A stretch of 33,706 nt of DNA from Candidatus Bipolaricaulis sp. (GTDB lineage Bacteria; Bipolaricaulota; Bipolaricaulia; UBA7950; UBA9294), in the NCBI GenBank assembly GCA_028713635.1, contig JAQTNX010000008.1:1-33706 (forward strand), written 5' to 3'. The notes under the pieces are model-generated. The model saw only the letters and a list, made by a program, of their open reading frames with translations, was not told the DNA's origin and did no database searches. This document shows positions 17,655 through 25,692 of the stretch, in pieces. Each line of letters opens with the position of its first letter. The first letter of the stretch is position 1. Made by a program: the position numbers and the translations under genes.

Positions 17655-17684
17655 CCCCCCCGCTGTAGTAAAGGGATGGACGTT
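17655..17684 (-). repeat. Right terminal inverted repeat
   Basis: Reverse complement AACGTCCATCCCTTTACTACAGCGGGGGGG. Confidence 0.85.
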
Positions 17685-17692
17685 GCTTGCCT
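17685..17692 (+). repeat. Target-site duplication, right copy (GCTTGCCT)
   Basis: Abuts right TIR; identical to 14894-14901. Confidence 0.88.
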
Positions 17693-17960
17693 GGCTGTCT
17701 GCCAACACAGCGAAATGCCGAGAGCAGCTGAAGAAGCACGAGGCTGACTCCCGGGAGCGTGGCCCAAGGACAACAAGGCGTGGCCGCGAGGAGAGGCGAC
17801 AGCGAAACCGCTCAGACAGCGGCGGGCCGGTCACGATATCGGTGCGGAGAACGTCGACGCAGACGGGGCGTCCGATCTCCTCCCTCTCCCGCACGTGCGC
17901 TGTGGGCTGTTGGACGGCGTCCCGCGAAGCGCGTGCGGAGAGACAGCGACAGAAGCACGG

Positions 17961-19181
17961 CTACGAGCTTGCGGCGTCGGCCGCTCCCCGCGTGCGACCT
18001 TTCCATGACCCGCCACGGCCGGTGTAATGCCGCCACGCCGAGGACATCACCATCGCGGCGTAGAGAGAGCCTGCGAGGGGAAGAAGGACTGCAGGCCAAC
18101 GTCCGGCGTCGTGATGGTCGAGGATCGGCAGAAAGCTTGCAGCCATCAAGCCCCAGGAGATCCCACCGATGACGGCGAGCCACGCAGCTCCGGGCACTCC
18201 GAGCGCCGCAGCAACGAGACCTCCCAGCGTCGCGAGCGGAGGCACGGCGTAGAGGAGCGCCATCCCGAGGACCGTTCCGACGAGGAGAGGCGGCGAATAC
18301 CGGAGCTGGTCGTACGCCGACCGCGCCACCATGTCCCAGATGCTGCGAAGGCTTCCGTACGGACGGACACTGCGCACGCTCGACGTGAAGCCGAGCCAGA
18401 CTCGTCCACCGCCACGCTTGATGAGGCGTCCGAGGGCACAGTCGTCAATCAGTGCGGATCGAATCGCCTCGATGCCTCCCGACTGCTCGAGAACGCGACG
18501 TCGGACGAGGACGCACCCACCGGCCGCCCCCGCGGTCCGCCGGTGCGGACTGCCGACGAAACGGAACGGGTAGAGCTTCGCGAAGAAGTACACGAACGCA
18601 GGGATGAGGAGTCGATCCCAACAGGAGTCCACGCGAAGGCGTGCCATGACGGAGACGAGGTCGAGGTCCTCGGACTCTGCCTTGCCGACCAGCGCGCGGA
18701 GAACGCCTGCGTCGTGAGCAATGTCGGCGTCGGTGAACCAAAGGTAGTCTGAGTCGGTCGGCGCTCCACGTTGGCTCCCCTGCGCGAGCGCCCAAACCTT
18801 GCCTGCCCAGCCGGTGGGCAAAGGCTCGCCGTGAAGGACCGTCAGTCGGTCGGAGCATCCGGTCACTTCGGCGCCCGCCTCGGCTACGGCGGACGTCGCA
18901 TCGGTGCTTTGATCGTCGACCAGCGTCACGTGGAACGCGCCCCCGTACTCCTGAGCGACCACGGTCGGCAAGGTCTCGGGAAGGATGTCGGCTTCGTTTC
19001 GAGCGGGGATCACGGCAGCTACGGAGCGGGAACGTTCGAGCGCCGACGCTGCCCGTTCATGCACCGACCCTCGCGCGGCGGCATCAAGTCTCGGGGCCAC
19101 CCGCCAGAATCCCCCGCGCAAGGAGAGAAGCCCGATCCACAGGACCAAGCAGACGCCTGCCACAGACCACAACGCCGTCAT
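17961..19181 (-). CDS. hpnB: Glycosyltransferase family 2, HpnB-like (hopanoid-associated)
   Basis: VIPARNEADILPETLPTVVAQEYGGAFHVTLVDDQSTDATSAVA...LPTGWAGKVWALAQG...YLWFTDADIAH...; N- and C-terminal TM segments. Confidence 0.82.
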   Translation of the reverse strand: MTALWSVAGVCLVLWIGLLSLRGGFWRVAPRLDAAARGSVHERAASALERSRSVAAVIPARNEADILPETLPTVVAQEYGGAFHVTLVDDQSTDATSAVAEAGAEVTGCSDRLTVLHGEPLPTGWAGKVWALAQGSQRGAPTDSDYLWFTDADIAHDAGVLRALVGKAESEDLDLVSVMARLRVDSCWDRLLIPAFVYFFAKLYPFRFVGSPHRRTAGAAGGCVLVRRRVLEQSGGIEAIRSALIDDCALGRLIKRGGGRVWLGFTSSVRSVRPYGSLRSIWDMVARSAYDQLRYSPPLLVGTVLGMALLYAVPPLATLGGLVAAALGVPGAAWLAVIGGISWGLMAASFLPILDHHDAGRWPAVLLPLAGSLYAAMVMSSAWRHYTGRGGSWKGRTRGAADAASS

Positions 19182-19250
19182 GTCAACGGATCTTCCTCTC
19201 CGATCGGGGATCCGGGCACCCGGTTCCCTCCCGCGGTGACGAGCCGCCGC

Positions 19251-22079
19251 TCAGCTTGCTCTCCCGTCTCGTTTCGGGGGCTCTCCGCGGCGGGACGCAC
19301 GAACGTGATAGACGGTGGCTGCCGCAAGCCCCGCAAGCGTCACCGCGAGCATCCAGAGAGGGAACCGGAACGGCGGAGCGGGTTCGCGCCAGACGCTCTT
19401 CGTCCACCAGCCGCCGCCGGGGACCGGTTCGTCCTCGACTGTGCCCGAACTCCTGATCCGCACACTGCGGGATTCGTCAACCCAACGAGCCGTCGGGGTG
19501 CCGGACGTGTCCGAGGTCTCGACAAGAAGCCGCGAGTCGAGGGCGGACACGGTAACCACATCACCGGTCGATACAGCGAAGTCGGCGTCTCGACCGAGCA
19601 CGCGGATGCCGGGGCGCGCTGCGTACCACGGACCGCTCGCCGGGCCCGTGGTCAGAACCACCTCGAAGTCGCCCCCGGACGTGCCGGGCAGCCGACGGAA
19701 GCGCGCCTTGCCGGCCACGAGATGAATGCGCAGGACATTCGGTGAACTCGATCGGACGGTGACCTCCGTGTCCTCGTCAAGTCCGAGGGTTCCCCACTGC
19801 CCCTGAGAGGTGTACATCCCCACCGCAGCGTAGCTTGCCTTGCCCGTGCGAAGGCCGAAGGACGGCCGCAGGGACAAAGGGTACTGCGTGACGCTCGTCC
19901 ACGTTCCTGCCCAGACCTGGGGGGAGATCTCGACGACTCCTCCTCCCTTCCAGAGCTCGAGTCGCGTGTCGTCCAGGTCGGCGCGCGGAAAGGGGCGCTC
20001 GAGAAGGCTCGTGATCTTCGTCTGAACGTCGGCCAGGGACGCCATGACCATGTCGCGCAGAGCCAGCGCCTCCGAGTGACGGACCCCGTCGAAGATGAAG
20101 TCCGGCGCGCCGTTCAGGTGCGCGGAGGCCGTGCTTACGAGTCCGTCGTCCTCCGCCGCGCCCAGCCCGATGTCTCCTCCGGCCTGAAGTTCCGTCCTCC
20201 GCCCGAGGAGGCTCGCGTACTGCACGTCCGGGTTCAGGTGGGTCCCCGTGGCCTCCCCGGCGTTCAGGCGTCGGAGGAAGTCGGAGTCCTCGCCAAGCTC
20301 CTGAGCCGCGACGGGGTGCTGATCGAGCCACGACGTGAGGAAGGCTTGAGGACGCTCGAGCCACGAGGCCCCGTGGTTCGGGGTCGCGATGAGAAGAAGC
20401 CTCCGCACCGTCGTCCGCACATCGAGGGGCTCCTCGATCGCATGGCGTGCGATGAGGCCGGCGAGGCTGTGCGCCACGACGTCGACCTTCGACGCCTTGA
20501 TGCCGAGAAGCGCGTAGGCGCGCAGACGCTCGGCCACGGCTCGGCGCAGCAGCTCGGCCTGTTCCTCCAGGGAGCCAGTCACCGTGGGCGCCGCGAATGC
20601 GGGGGCAAGGGTCGGGTCGAACTTGGCGTTGCGCGCGTACTCCGCGAAGGCCGTCCACGCCGCTTGATCCGCAGCGAACGCATACGTGACAACGACCGGC
20701 GGACGGCAAACGAAGACCTCGACCGTCGTGCTTGCAGCGTTCCCCTCTCGATCGACGTACTCGAAGGTGAGTGGGACGACGGCCGCCCACACGGGGGTGG
20801 CTTCGCCGTCGAGCGAACGAGACAAGACGTCCGTCTCAAGGTCGGTCGGCGGTACGTACGTGAGCGTTCCTCGACCCTCCCCGTCCAGCGAGACCGACCC
20901 GGCGGCTCCGCTCGTCCCGCGGAGGCTCCCGTGCTTTGGAGCCTGGACGACGATCGTCTCGAGGCGAATGCCACGAGCCACGAGGGAAAGCGCAAGCGTC
21001 GACGTGGCGTCTGCCGCGACACCCATGTAGCGGCCTCCCTCCGGTCGCGCCTCAAGCGCAACCGAGAGTTCCACCCGCTGTAGCGTTAGGTTCACCCGCT
21101 TCGCCACCGGCGTTCCTCCGGTTCCGAACGCCGAGAGCCGATAGGAGCCGTGAACGTCCGTTGCGACCACGATGTCCCAGTCCCGGAAGCGAATCTGCGC
21201 GTTCGGTACGGGTACGCCAAGCTCGTCGGTAACGACACCGCTCACCGATACGAGCGATACGTCCTCGCTGGCAAGGTCGAGCGCCTGCGATGCAGTCATG
21301 TGTCCAGGCGCCGTGGCCACGACGACCAACGCGATCGGCTTGCGGCGATCCTCGGGGGCCACGCCGGATGGAGGTGCGGTGATCCGCGTCGCGAGGGCGC
21401 CCAACGTGCGACAGTACTCGGTCTTGTAGTTCTCGCAGTACGCGAGCGCTTCGGAAAGAACGGCCCGGGCTTGTCCCTTTCTCGCCGCCTTGATTGGCTC
21501 CTCGTATTCGGGGGACGCCGTGGATCCGGGGCTCAAGGATAGTGACAGGCCGGCAACGATCCGGACTTCGCCCGTCGGGGTCTTGTACCGGACGGCCGAT
21601 GCCGCGTCGAAGTACGTTGCGCCGCTTCCTCCGGGGGAGACAACCACTTGGCTCACCACGGCGTAGCCACGGTCAATCGCCTCGATCTTCTCGAGCACGT
21701 ATCCCTGACAGAGGTTCCGGCGTGTGTAGCCAGCGTCGCACCCCCACCGATCAACGCCGAGAAGCTCCCCAACCGTTCCCTTCTCCGGACGTTGTCCGCA
21801 GACCCGCGTCGCCTCCACGTCCAAAGCGGCGGCAAGGATCTCTGGAGTCTGCTCCTCCGCTTGTCGCAAGAGGTTGTCGAGGAATTGCTCCGCCGCATCC
21901 TCCGCGCTGAGAATCTCCGAGCAGCTCACGAAGACGGGAACCTGATAGAAGCCGGCCGAACCTTCGGTGCCCCCGCAATCAAGTTTGGCGTCGTCCGCAC
22001 GTCCCGGAAGGGCGCAGAAACCCACCGCAATCAAAGCCAGCGCCACTCGACAGGACCCTCTCACCGTTCGTACGTCCAT
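19251..22079 (-). CDS. Large secreted/anchored alpha/beta-hydrolase with carboxypeptidase-regulatory-like domain
   Basis: Signal peptide MDVRTVRGSCRVALALIAVGFCALPGRA; VSGVVTDELGVPVPNAQIRFRDWDIVVATDVHGSYRLSA; VDVVAHSLAGLIARHAI...LLLIATPNHGASW; C-terminal TM FPLWMLAVTLAGLAAATVYHVRASRR. Confidence 0.8.
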   Translation of the reverse strand: MDVRTVRGSCRVALALIAVGFCALPGRADDAKLDCGGTEGSAGFYQVPVFVSCSEILSAEDAAEQFLDNLLRQAEEQTPEILAAALDVEATRVCGQRPEKGTVGELLGVDRWGCDAGYTRRNLCQGYVLEKIEAIDRGYAVVSQVVVSPGGSGATYFDAASAVRYKTPTGEVRIVAGLSLSLSPGSTASPEYEEPIKAARKGQARAVLSEALAYCENYKTEYCRTLGALATRITAPPSGVAPEDRRKPIALVVVATAPGHMTASQALDLASEDVSLVSVSGVVTDELGVPVPNAQIRFRDWDIVVATDVHGSYRLSAFGTGGTPVAKRVNLTLQRVELSVALEARPEGGRYMGVAADATSTLALSLVARGIRLETIVVQAPKHGSLRGTSGAAGSVSLDGEGRGTLTYVPPTDLETDVLSRSLDGEATPVWAAVVPLTFEYVDREGNAASTTVEVFVCRPPVVVTYAFAADQAAWTAFAEYARNAKFDPTLAPAFAAPTVTGSLEEQAELLRRAVAERLRAYALLGIKASKVDVVAHSLAGLIARHAIEEPLDVRTTVRRLLLIATPNHGASWLERPQAFLTSWLDQHPVAAQELGEDSDFLRRLNAGEATGTHLNPDVQYASLLGRRTELQAGGDIGLGAAEDDGLVSTASAHLNGAPDFIFDGVRHSEALALRDMVMASLADVQTKITSLLERPFPRADLDDTRLELWKGGGVVEISPQVWAGTWTSVTQYPLSLRPSFGLRTGKASYAAVGMYTSQGQWGTLGLDEDTEVTVRSSSPNVLRIHLVAGKARFRRLPGTSGGDFEVVLTTGPASGPWYAARPGIRVLGRDADFAVSTGDVVTVSALDSRLLVETSDTSGTPTARWVDESRSVRIRSSGTVEDEPVPGGGWWTKSVWREPAPPFRFPLWMLAVTLAGLAAATVYHVRASRRGEPPKRDGRAS

Positions 22080-22155
22080 CGTGGGTCCATTCTACCGCGC
22101 GCGGGCCCGCCGCCCACTTGTGGTACCCTCACGTTCGCCGCCGCGCGCGCAGCGC

Positions 22156-22354
22156 CGCACACCGTCCGTTTGCGGCACCGTGCACGTTTGGCGCTCGCCC
22201 CACCGCACTCCGTCCGTCTGCGGCCCGCACACCGTCCGTTTGCGGCCCGCACACCGTCCGTTTGCGGCACCGTGCAAGATTGGCGCAATTGCCGCCGGCC
22301 CGCCGTGCGCGATTGCCGCCGGCCCGTCATACGCGATTGCCGCCGGCCCACGAC
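22156..22354. repeat. Intergenic tandem-repeat array (22-bp family x4 and 24-bp family x3)
   Basis: 22-mers CGCACACCGTCCGTTTGCGGCM at 22156, 22204, 22226, 22248; 24-mers RCGCRATTGCCGCCGGCCCRNNRN at 22283, 22307, 22331. Confidence 0.88.
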
Positions 22355-22392
22355 TGCTCGTATGATGGGCGCAGTTTCTGGGGGGATGAGTG

Positions 22393-22902
22393 ATGAAGCA
22401 GATTCGCGTGGGAGCAGCGCTTGTCGCCGTGCTGTGCCTCGCCGTCGGAGTCGCAAAGGCTCAGGATACAGGAACGGTGGAAGTTTCGGCGGTCGCCTCC
22501 GAGGAGAACCTCTCCGACGACCGGGCGCTTGGACTAGGAATCCAGGTCGAGTTCCCCTGGGGAGGACTCATCAGCGCCAGATACTGGCTGTCCCCTGAGA
22601 TCGCTGGGGAGGGCATCGTTCTCGTGAGCGGGTCTTCGGGATGGTTTGAGGGCTCTGCGACTCTGCGCGCCCTGTTCCGTGTCGTGGACGCGTCGACGGT
22701 GGACTTCTATGTGGCGGCAGGAGCCAGCTTGCCGTTCCCGATGTACGTCGGGAGTGAGGTCATCTTCTCGGGCGTCGGAGGCATCGAGTTCAACTTCCGC
22801 TCGGCCCCGAACCTCGCCTGGAACATCGAGTTCGGGGTGGCGTGTTCGACGCTCGGCAATGTGACCATGGCCATCGGCACGGGAGTGCACTTCTACTTCT
22901 AG
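22393..22902 (+). CDS. Small outer-membrane beta-barrel-like protein
   Basis: Signal peptide MKQIRVGAALVAVLCLAVGVAKAQ; alternating hydrophobic strands; C-terminal VHFYF. Confidence 0.75.
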   Translation: MKQIRVGAALVAVLCLAVGVAKAQDTGTVEVSAVASEENLSDDRALGLGIQVEFPWGGLISARYWLSPEIAGEGIVLVSGSSGWFEGSATLRALFRVVDASTVDFYVAAGASLPFPMYVGSEVIFSGVGGIEFNFRSAPNLAWNIEFGVACSTLGNVTMAIGTGVHFYF

Positions 22903-23018
22903 AGCGAGGCGGGTCTCGGCGCGGCCCCAGCGTGGCGGGATGGCTGCTCGGAGGCGTGCCGGTCGGCGATCCCGTGGGCGACTCGAGCGCGTCGGCCGCG
23001 CAGCGAGGTGGCTGGACC

Positions 23019-23618
23019 ATGGTGAGAACGAGTTCTGCAGAACCCAACTGGCTTGCGGGACAGCGGCTCCGGCTCGCGGCGCTCCGAAAGGAGGACGCTC
23101 CTGCCCTGTCCGCGTGGTCGGAGGACATCGGGTATCTTCGCCTCGAGGACACGAACACGGCAGTGCCTCTCTCGATTGATCGAGCCGAGGAGGAGATCGA
23201 CTCGCTCCACAACGGCTTCGACTCCCTTGCGTTCGGCGTCCGAACTCTCGATGACGACCGACTGATCGGGTCGATCGGCTTCTTCGACATCGAATGGGCG
23301 AACCGCGTTGCCTGGCTGGGGATGGGCATCGGGGATCGCGCCTTCTGGGGCCAGGGGTACGGTTTCGAAGCGCTGTCGCTTGCCCTGCGCTACGCGTTCT
23401 GCGAGATGAACCTCCACCGCGTCTCGCTCTCCGTGATCGCGGACAACTCGCGGGCCGTCGCGCTGTACGAGAAGGCGGGGTTCAAGCGGGAGGGCATCTT
23501 CCGGGAGTACGGCGAGCGTGACGGGCGCCGCTACGATCTCATCTTGTACGGCCTCCTGCGCAGAGAATGGACCGAAGAGTCAGGCAGCAAGCGCCCGAGG
23601 CGGCGCCCTTCCGCTTGA
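23019..23618 (+). CDS. GNAT N-acetyltransferase (RimJ/RimL-like)
   Basis: WLAGQRLRLAALRKEDAPALSAWSED...LGMGIGDRAFWGQGYGFEALSLALRYAFCEMNLHRVSLSVIADNSRAVALYEKAGFKREG. Confidence 0.92.
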   Translation: MVRTSSAEPNWLAGQRLRLAALRKEDAPALSAWSEDIGYLRLEDTNTAVPLSIDRAEEEIDSLHNGFDSLAFGVRTLDDDRLIGSIGFFDIEWANRVAWLGMGIGDRAFWGQGYGFEALSLALRYAFCEMNLHRVSLSVIADNSRAVALYEKAGFKREGIFREYGERDGRRYDLILYGLLRREWTEESGSKRPRRRPSA

Positions 23619-23620
23619 TG

Positions 23621-23643
23621 CCGGCGGCCAGGATCGCCGCCGG
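23621..23643 (+). terminator. Hairpin after GNAT gene
   Basis: CCGGCGGC-CAGGATC-GCCGCCGG directly after stop; no strong T-tract. Confidence 0.55.
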
Positions 23644-23660
23644 ACGGATCGTGTGCGGTC

Positions 23661-23688
23661 TTGACAACAGCGTAGCCGAGACTATCCT
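23661..23688 (+). promoter_or_regulatory. Putative promoter of microprotein gene
   Basis: TTGACA-16 nt-TATCCT. Confidence 0.55.
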
Positions 23689-23725
23689 GATGGTGTCGGC
23701 GCTTCGGCCGACGAAGGGGGGACCC

Positions 23726-23803
23726 ATGAGCGGATGCGGATGCGGAAAGAAGCCGGCGGCGCCGGCGAAGAAGTCGAGCAAGCCGACGGACAAGAAGAAG
23801 TAG
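23726..23803 (+). CDS. 25-aa Cys/Lys-rich microprotein
   Basis: MSGCGCGKKPAAPAKKSSKPTDKKK; G-rich SD AAGGGGGGACCC before ATG; within track ORF 23567..23803. Confidence 0.6.
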   Translation: MSGCGCGKKPAAPAKKSSKPTDKKK

Positions 23804-23818
23804 CTTCTCGCTGGGAAA

Positions 23819-23842
23819 GGGGGGTGGCTTGCGCCGCCCCCC
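23819..23842 (+). terminator. Strong hairpin downstream of microprotein gene
   Basis: GGGGGGTGGC-TTGC-GCCGCCCCCC (one G-T pair). Confidence 0.65.
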
Positions 23843-23883
23843 GCTTCGTTCTCGAACCCGGCAGCGCCGCGGGGTGAGGTGCG

Positions 23884-24213
23884 TTGCGCACGATCGGTCT
23901 CCTTCTCGTCTCGAACGTCTTCATGACGATCGCGTGGTACGGGCACTTGCGGTTCAAGAGCTCGCCCCTCTGGGTCGCGATCCTGGCCAGCTGGGGCATC
24001 GCGTTCGTCGAGTACTGCTTCCAGGTCCCCGCGAATCGATGGGGGCACGGCGAGTTCTCCGCGGCTCAGCTGAAGACGATTCAGGAGGTCATCACCCTGG
24101 TTGTGTTTGCAGGGTTCTCCGTCGTGTACCTCAAGGAGCCGCTCCGCTGGAACTATCTGGTGGCGTTCGCGCTTCTGGTCGCGGCCGCGTTTTTCATGTT
24201 CAAGAAGTGGTGA
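23884..24213 (+). CDS. DUF486/DMT-type small membrane protein
   Basis: MRTIGLLLVSNVFMTIAWYGHLRFKSSPLWVAILASWGIAFVEYCFQVPANRWGHGEFSAAQLKTIQEVITLVVFAGFSVVYLKEPLRWNY...; TTG start. Confidence 0.9.
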   Translation: MRTIGLLLVSNVFMTIAWYGHLRFKSSPLWVAILASWGIAFVEYCFQVPANRWGHGEFSAAQLKTIQEVITLVVFAGFSVVYLKEPLRWNYLVAFALLVAAAFFMFKKW

Positions 24214-24250
24214 CGCCGAGGTCACAGAGGTGCCGCCTGGGAGATGAGCG

Positions 24251-25579
24251 ATGACCGTATCGGACGGAGGAATCGAGCGTCACCCGGTTCTCCTGCTGCA
24301 GCGTCTCATCCGGGTTGACACGAGCAACCCGCCGGGACGCGAAGCAGAGTGCGTGGACGACGTCGAGGCCCTGCTCCAGGCGGCCGACGTCCAGACCGAA
24401 CGCTATGAGAACGAACCGGGGCGGCCGAACCTCGTCGCCCGCCTTCCCGGTCGGGGAGAGGCTCCGGCGCTTCTCTTCTACGGGCACCTCGACGTCGTCC
24501 CGGCTGGGGACGGGTGGACGTACCCTCCGTTCGAAGGGCGGATCGCCGACGGATGCGTGTGGGGGCGGGGAGCTCTTGACATGAAGGGCGGCGTCGCGAT
24601 GATGCTTGCCGCGTTTCTCCGAGCGGCTCGCGAGAGCCCTCCACCTGGAGATGTCATGCTCGCCCTGTTCGCCGACGAGGAATCTGGAGGGACTCACGGG
24701 GCGAAGTACGTCGTTGATCGCCATCCTGAGGTGTTCCGCGGAGTGCGCTACGCGATCGGCGAGTTTGGCGGGTTCCCGCTCCGGATTCGGGGGCGAGCGT
24801 TCTACCCGATCCAAGTTGCGGAGAAGGGACCGGTGACGATCGAGCTGGTCGTCCGCGGGCCGGCCGGGCACGGCGCCCGACCGACGCGAGGCGGCGCAAT
24901 GGCCAAGGCGGGCGACGTCCTGCGCCGTCTTGACGGCCTCCGCACGCCGATTCACATCACAGACGTCACGCGGCGAATGGTCGTGGCCCTCGCGGATCAC
25001 CTCTCGCGTGCGGACGCGCTCTTCGTGCGTCGGCTGCTCCATCCGGCGTCGGTCGATTGGCTCCTTGCGCGCCTCGGACCGACCGGACGCGATCTCGAAC
25101 CCCTCTTCCGGAACACCGTCAATGCGACGCTCATCCGCGGGGGCGACCGCCCGAACGTCGTGCCGAGCGAGATCCACATCGGCCTGGACGGGCGGGTGCT
25201 TCCCGGGTTCTCCCCCGACGACCTCTTGGCCGAGATCGAGCCGGCACTTCGCGGCGACGCCGAGGCGCGCGTCGTGAAGGGCGAGACCGCCCGCACCGGA
25301 GTCGACTTCGGCCTGTTCGGCCTCCTTGCCCGGCTGCTCGAAAGCAGGGAATCAGGCGCCGTGGCGATTCCGTACATCCTGCCGGGGAGCAGCGACGGCC
25401 GCCACCTCGCGCGACTCGGCATCCAGACGTACGGGTACACGCCGATGAACCTCCCTTCCGATGTGCCGTTCTTCGAGACCATCCACGCGGCGGACGAGCG
25501 CATTCCCGTTGCGGCGGTGGGTTTCGGCACGGAGATACTCCACGCGCTGATTCGGGTCGGCGCTGCCGGCGCGACGTAG
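24251..25579 (+). CDS. M20-family metallopeptidase (ArgE/DapE-like)
   Basis: LLQRLIRVDTSNPPGREAECVDDVEALL...LLFYGHLDVVPAG...GRGALDMKGGVAMMLAAFLRAARE...FADEESGGTHGAKYVVDR. Confidence 0.93.
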   Translation: MTVSDGGIERHPVLLLQRLIRVDTSNPPGREAECVDDVEALLQAADVQTERYENEPGRPNLVARLPGRGEAPALLFYGHLDVVPAGDGWTYPPFEGRIADGCVWGRGALDMKGGVAMMLAAFLRAARESPPPGDVMLALFADEESGGTHGAKYVVDRHPEVFRGVRYAIGEFGGFPLRIRGRAFYPIQVAEKGPVTIELVVRGPAGHGARPTRGGAMAKAGDVLRRLDGLRTPIHITDVTRRMVVALADHLSRADALFVRRLLHPASVDWLLARLGPTGRDLEPLFRNTVNATLIRGGDRPNVVPSEIHIGLDGRVLPGFSPDDLLAEIEPALRGDAEARVVKGETARTGVDFGLFGLLARLLESRESGAVAIPYILPGSSDGRHLARLGIQTYGYTPMNLPSDVPFFETIHAADERIPVAAVGFGTEILHALIRVGAAGAT

Positions 25580-25692
25580 CGAGGGCTTCCGCCTGCGCGC
25601 GTCCTCGTCTATACTGAGCGCGCTCCACTCGAAACCTCATCGGATGCCCATCCATCTCGGGGCCTGTCTGTGATCGAGGAGGACACGAACAT

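Larger units (their letters stand above)
14902..17684. mobile_element. IS1595-type insertion element (2,783 bp) with passenger genes
   Basis: 30-bp imperfect TIRs (24/30): AACGGCTATACCTTTAGTGCAGCGGGGAGG at 14902-14931 and rc of 17655-17684 AACGTCCATCCCTTTACTACAGCGGGGGGG; flanked by perfect 8-bp direct repeat GCTTGCCT; internal IS1595-like transposase. Confidence 0.9.

Noticed and set aside
14902-17684. Prophage or integron
   Set aside because: No integrase, structural phage genes or attC sites; TSD, TIRs and IS1595 transposase explain the boundaries.
17693-17960. Coding gene between element and hpnB-like gene
   Set aside because: Several overlapping ORFs in many frames but none with a convincing start, SD or recognisable family; only the reconstructed empty-site frame is noted as a weak hypothesis.
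20076-21083. 335-aa + ORF antisense to the secreted hydrolase
   Set aside because: Shadow ORF; opposite strand encodes a signal peptide and recognisable domains.
22156-22354. CRISPR array
   Set aside because: Units are contiguous 22/24-bp tandem repeats without unique spacers; no cas genes nearby.
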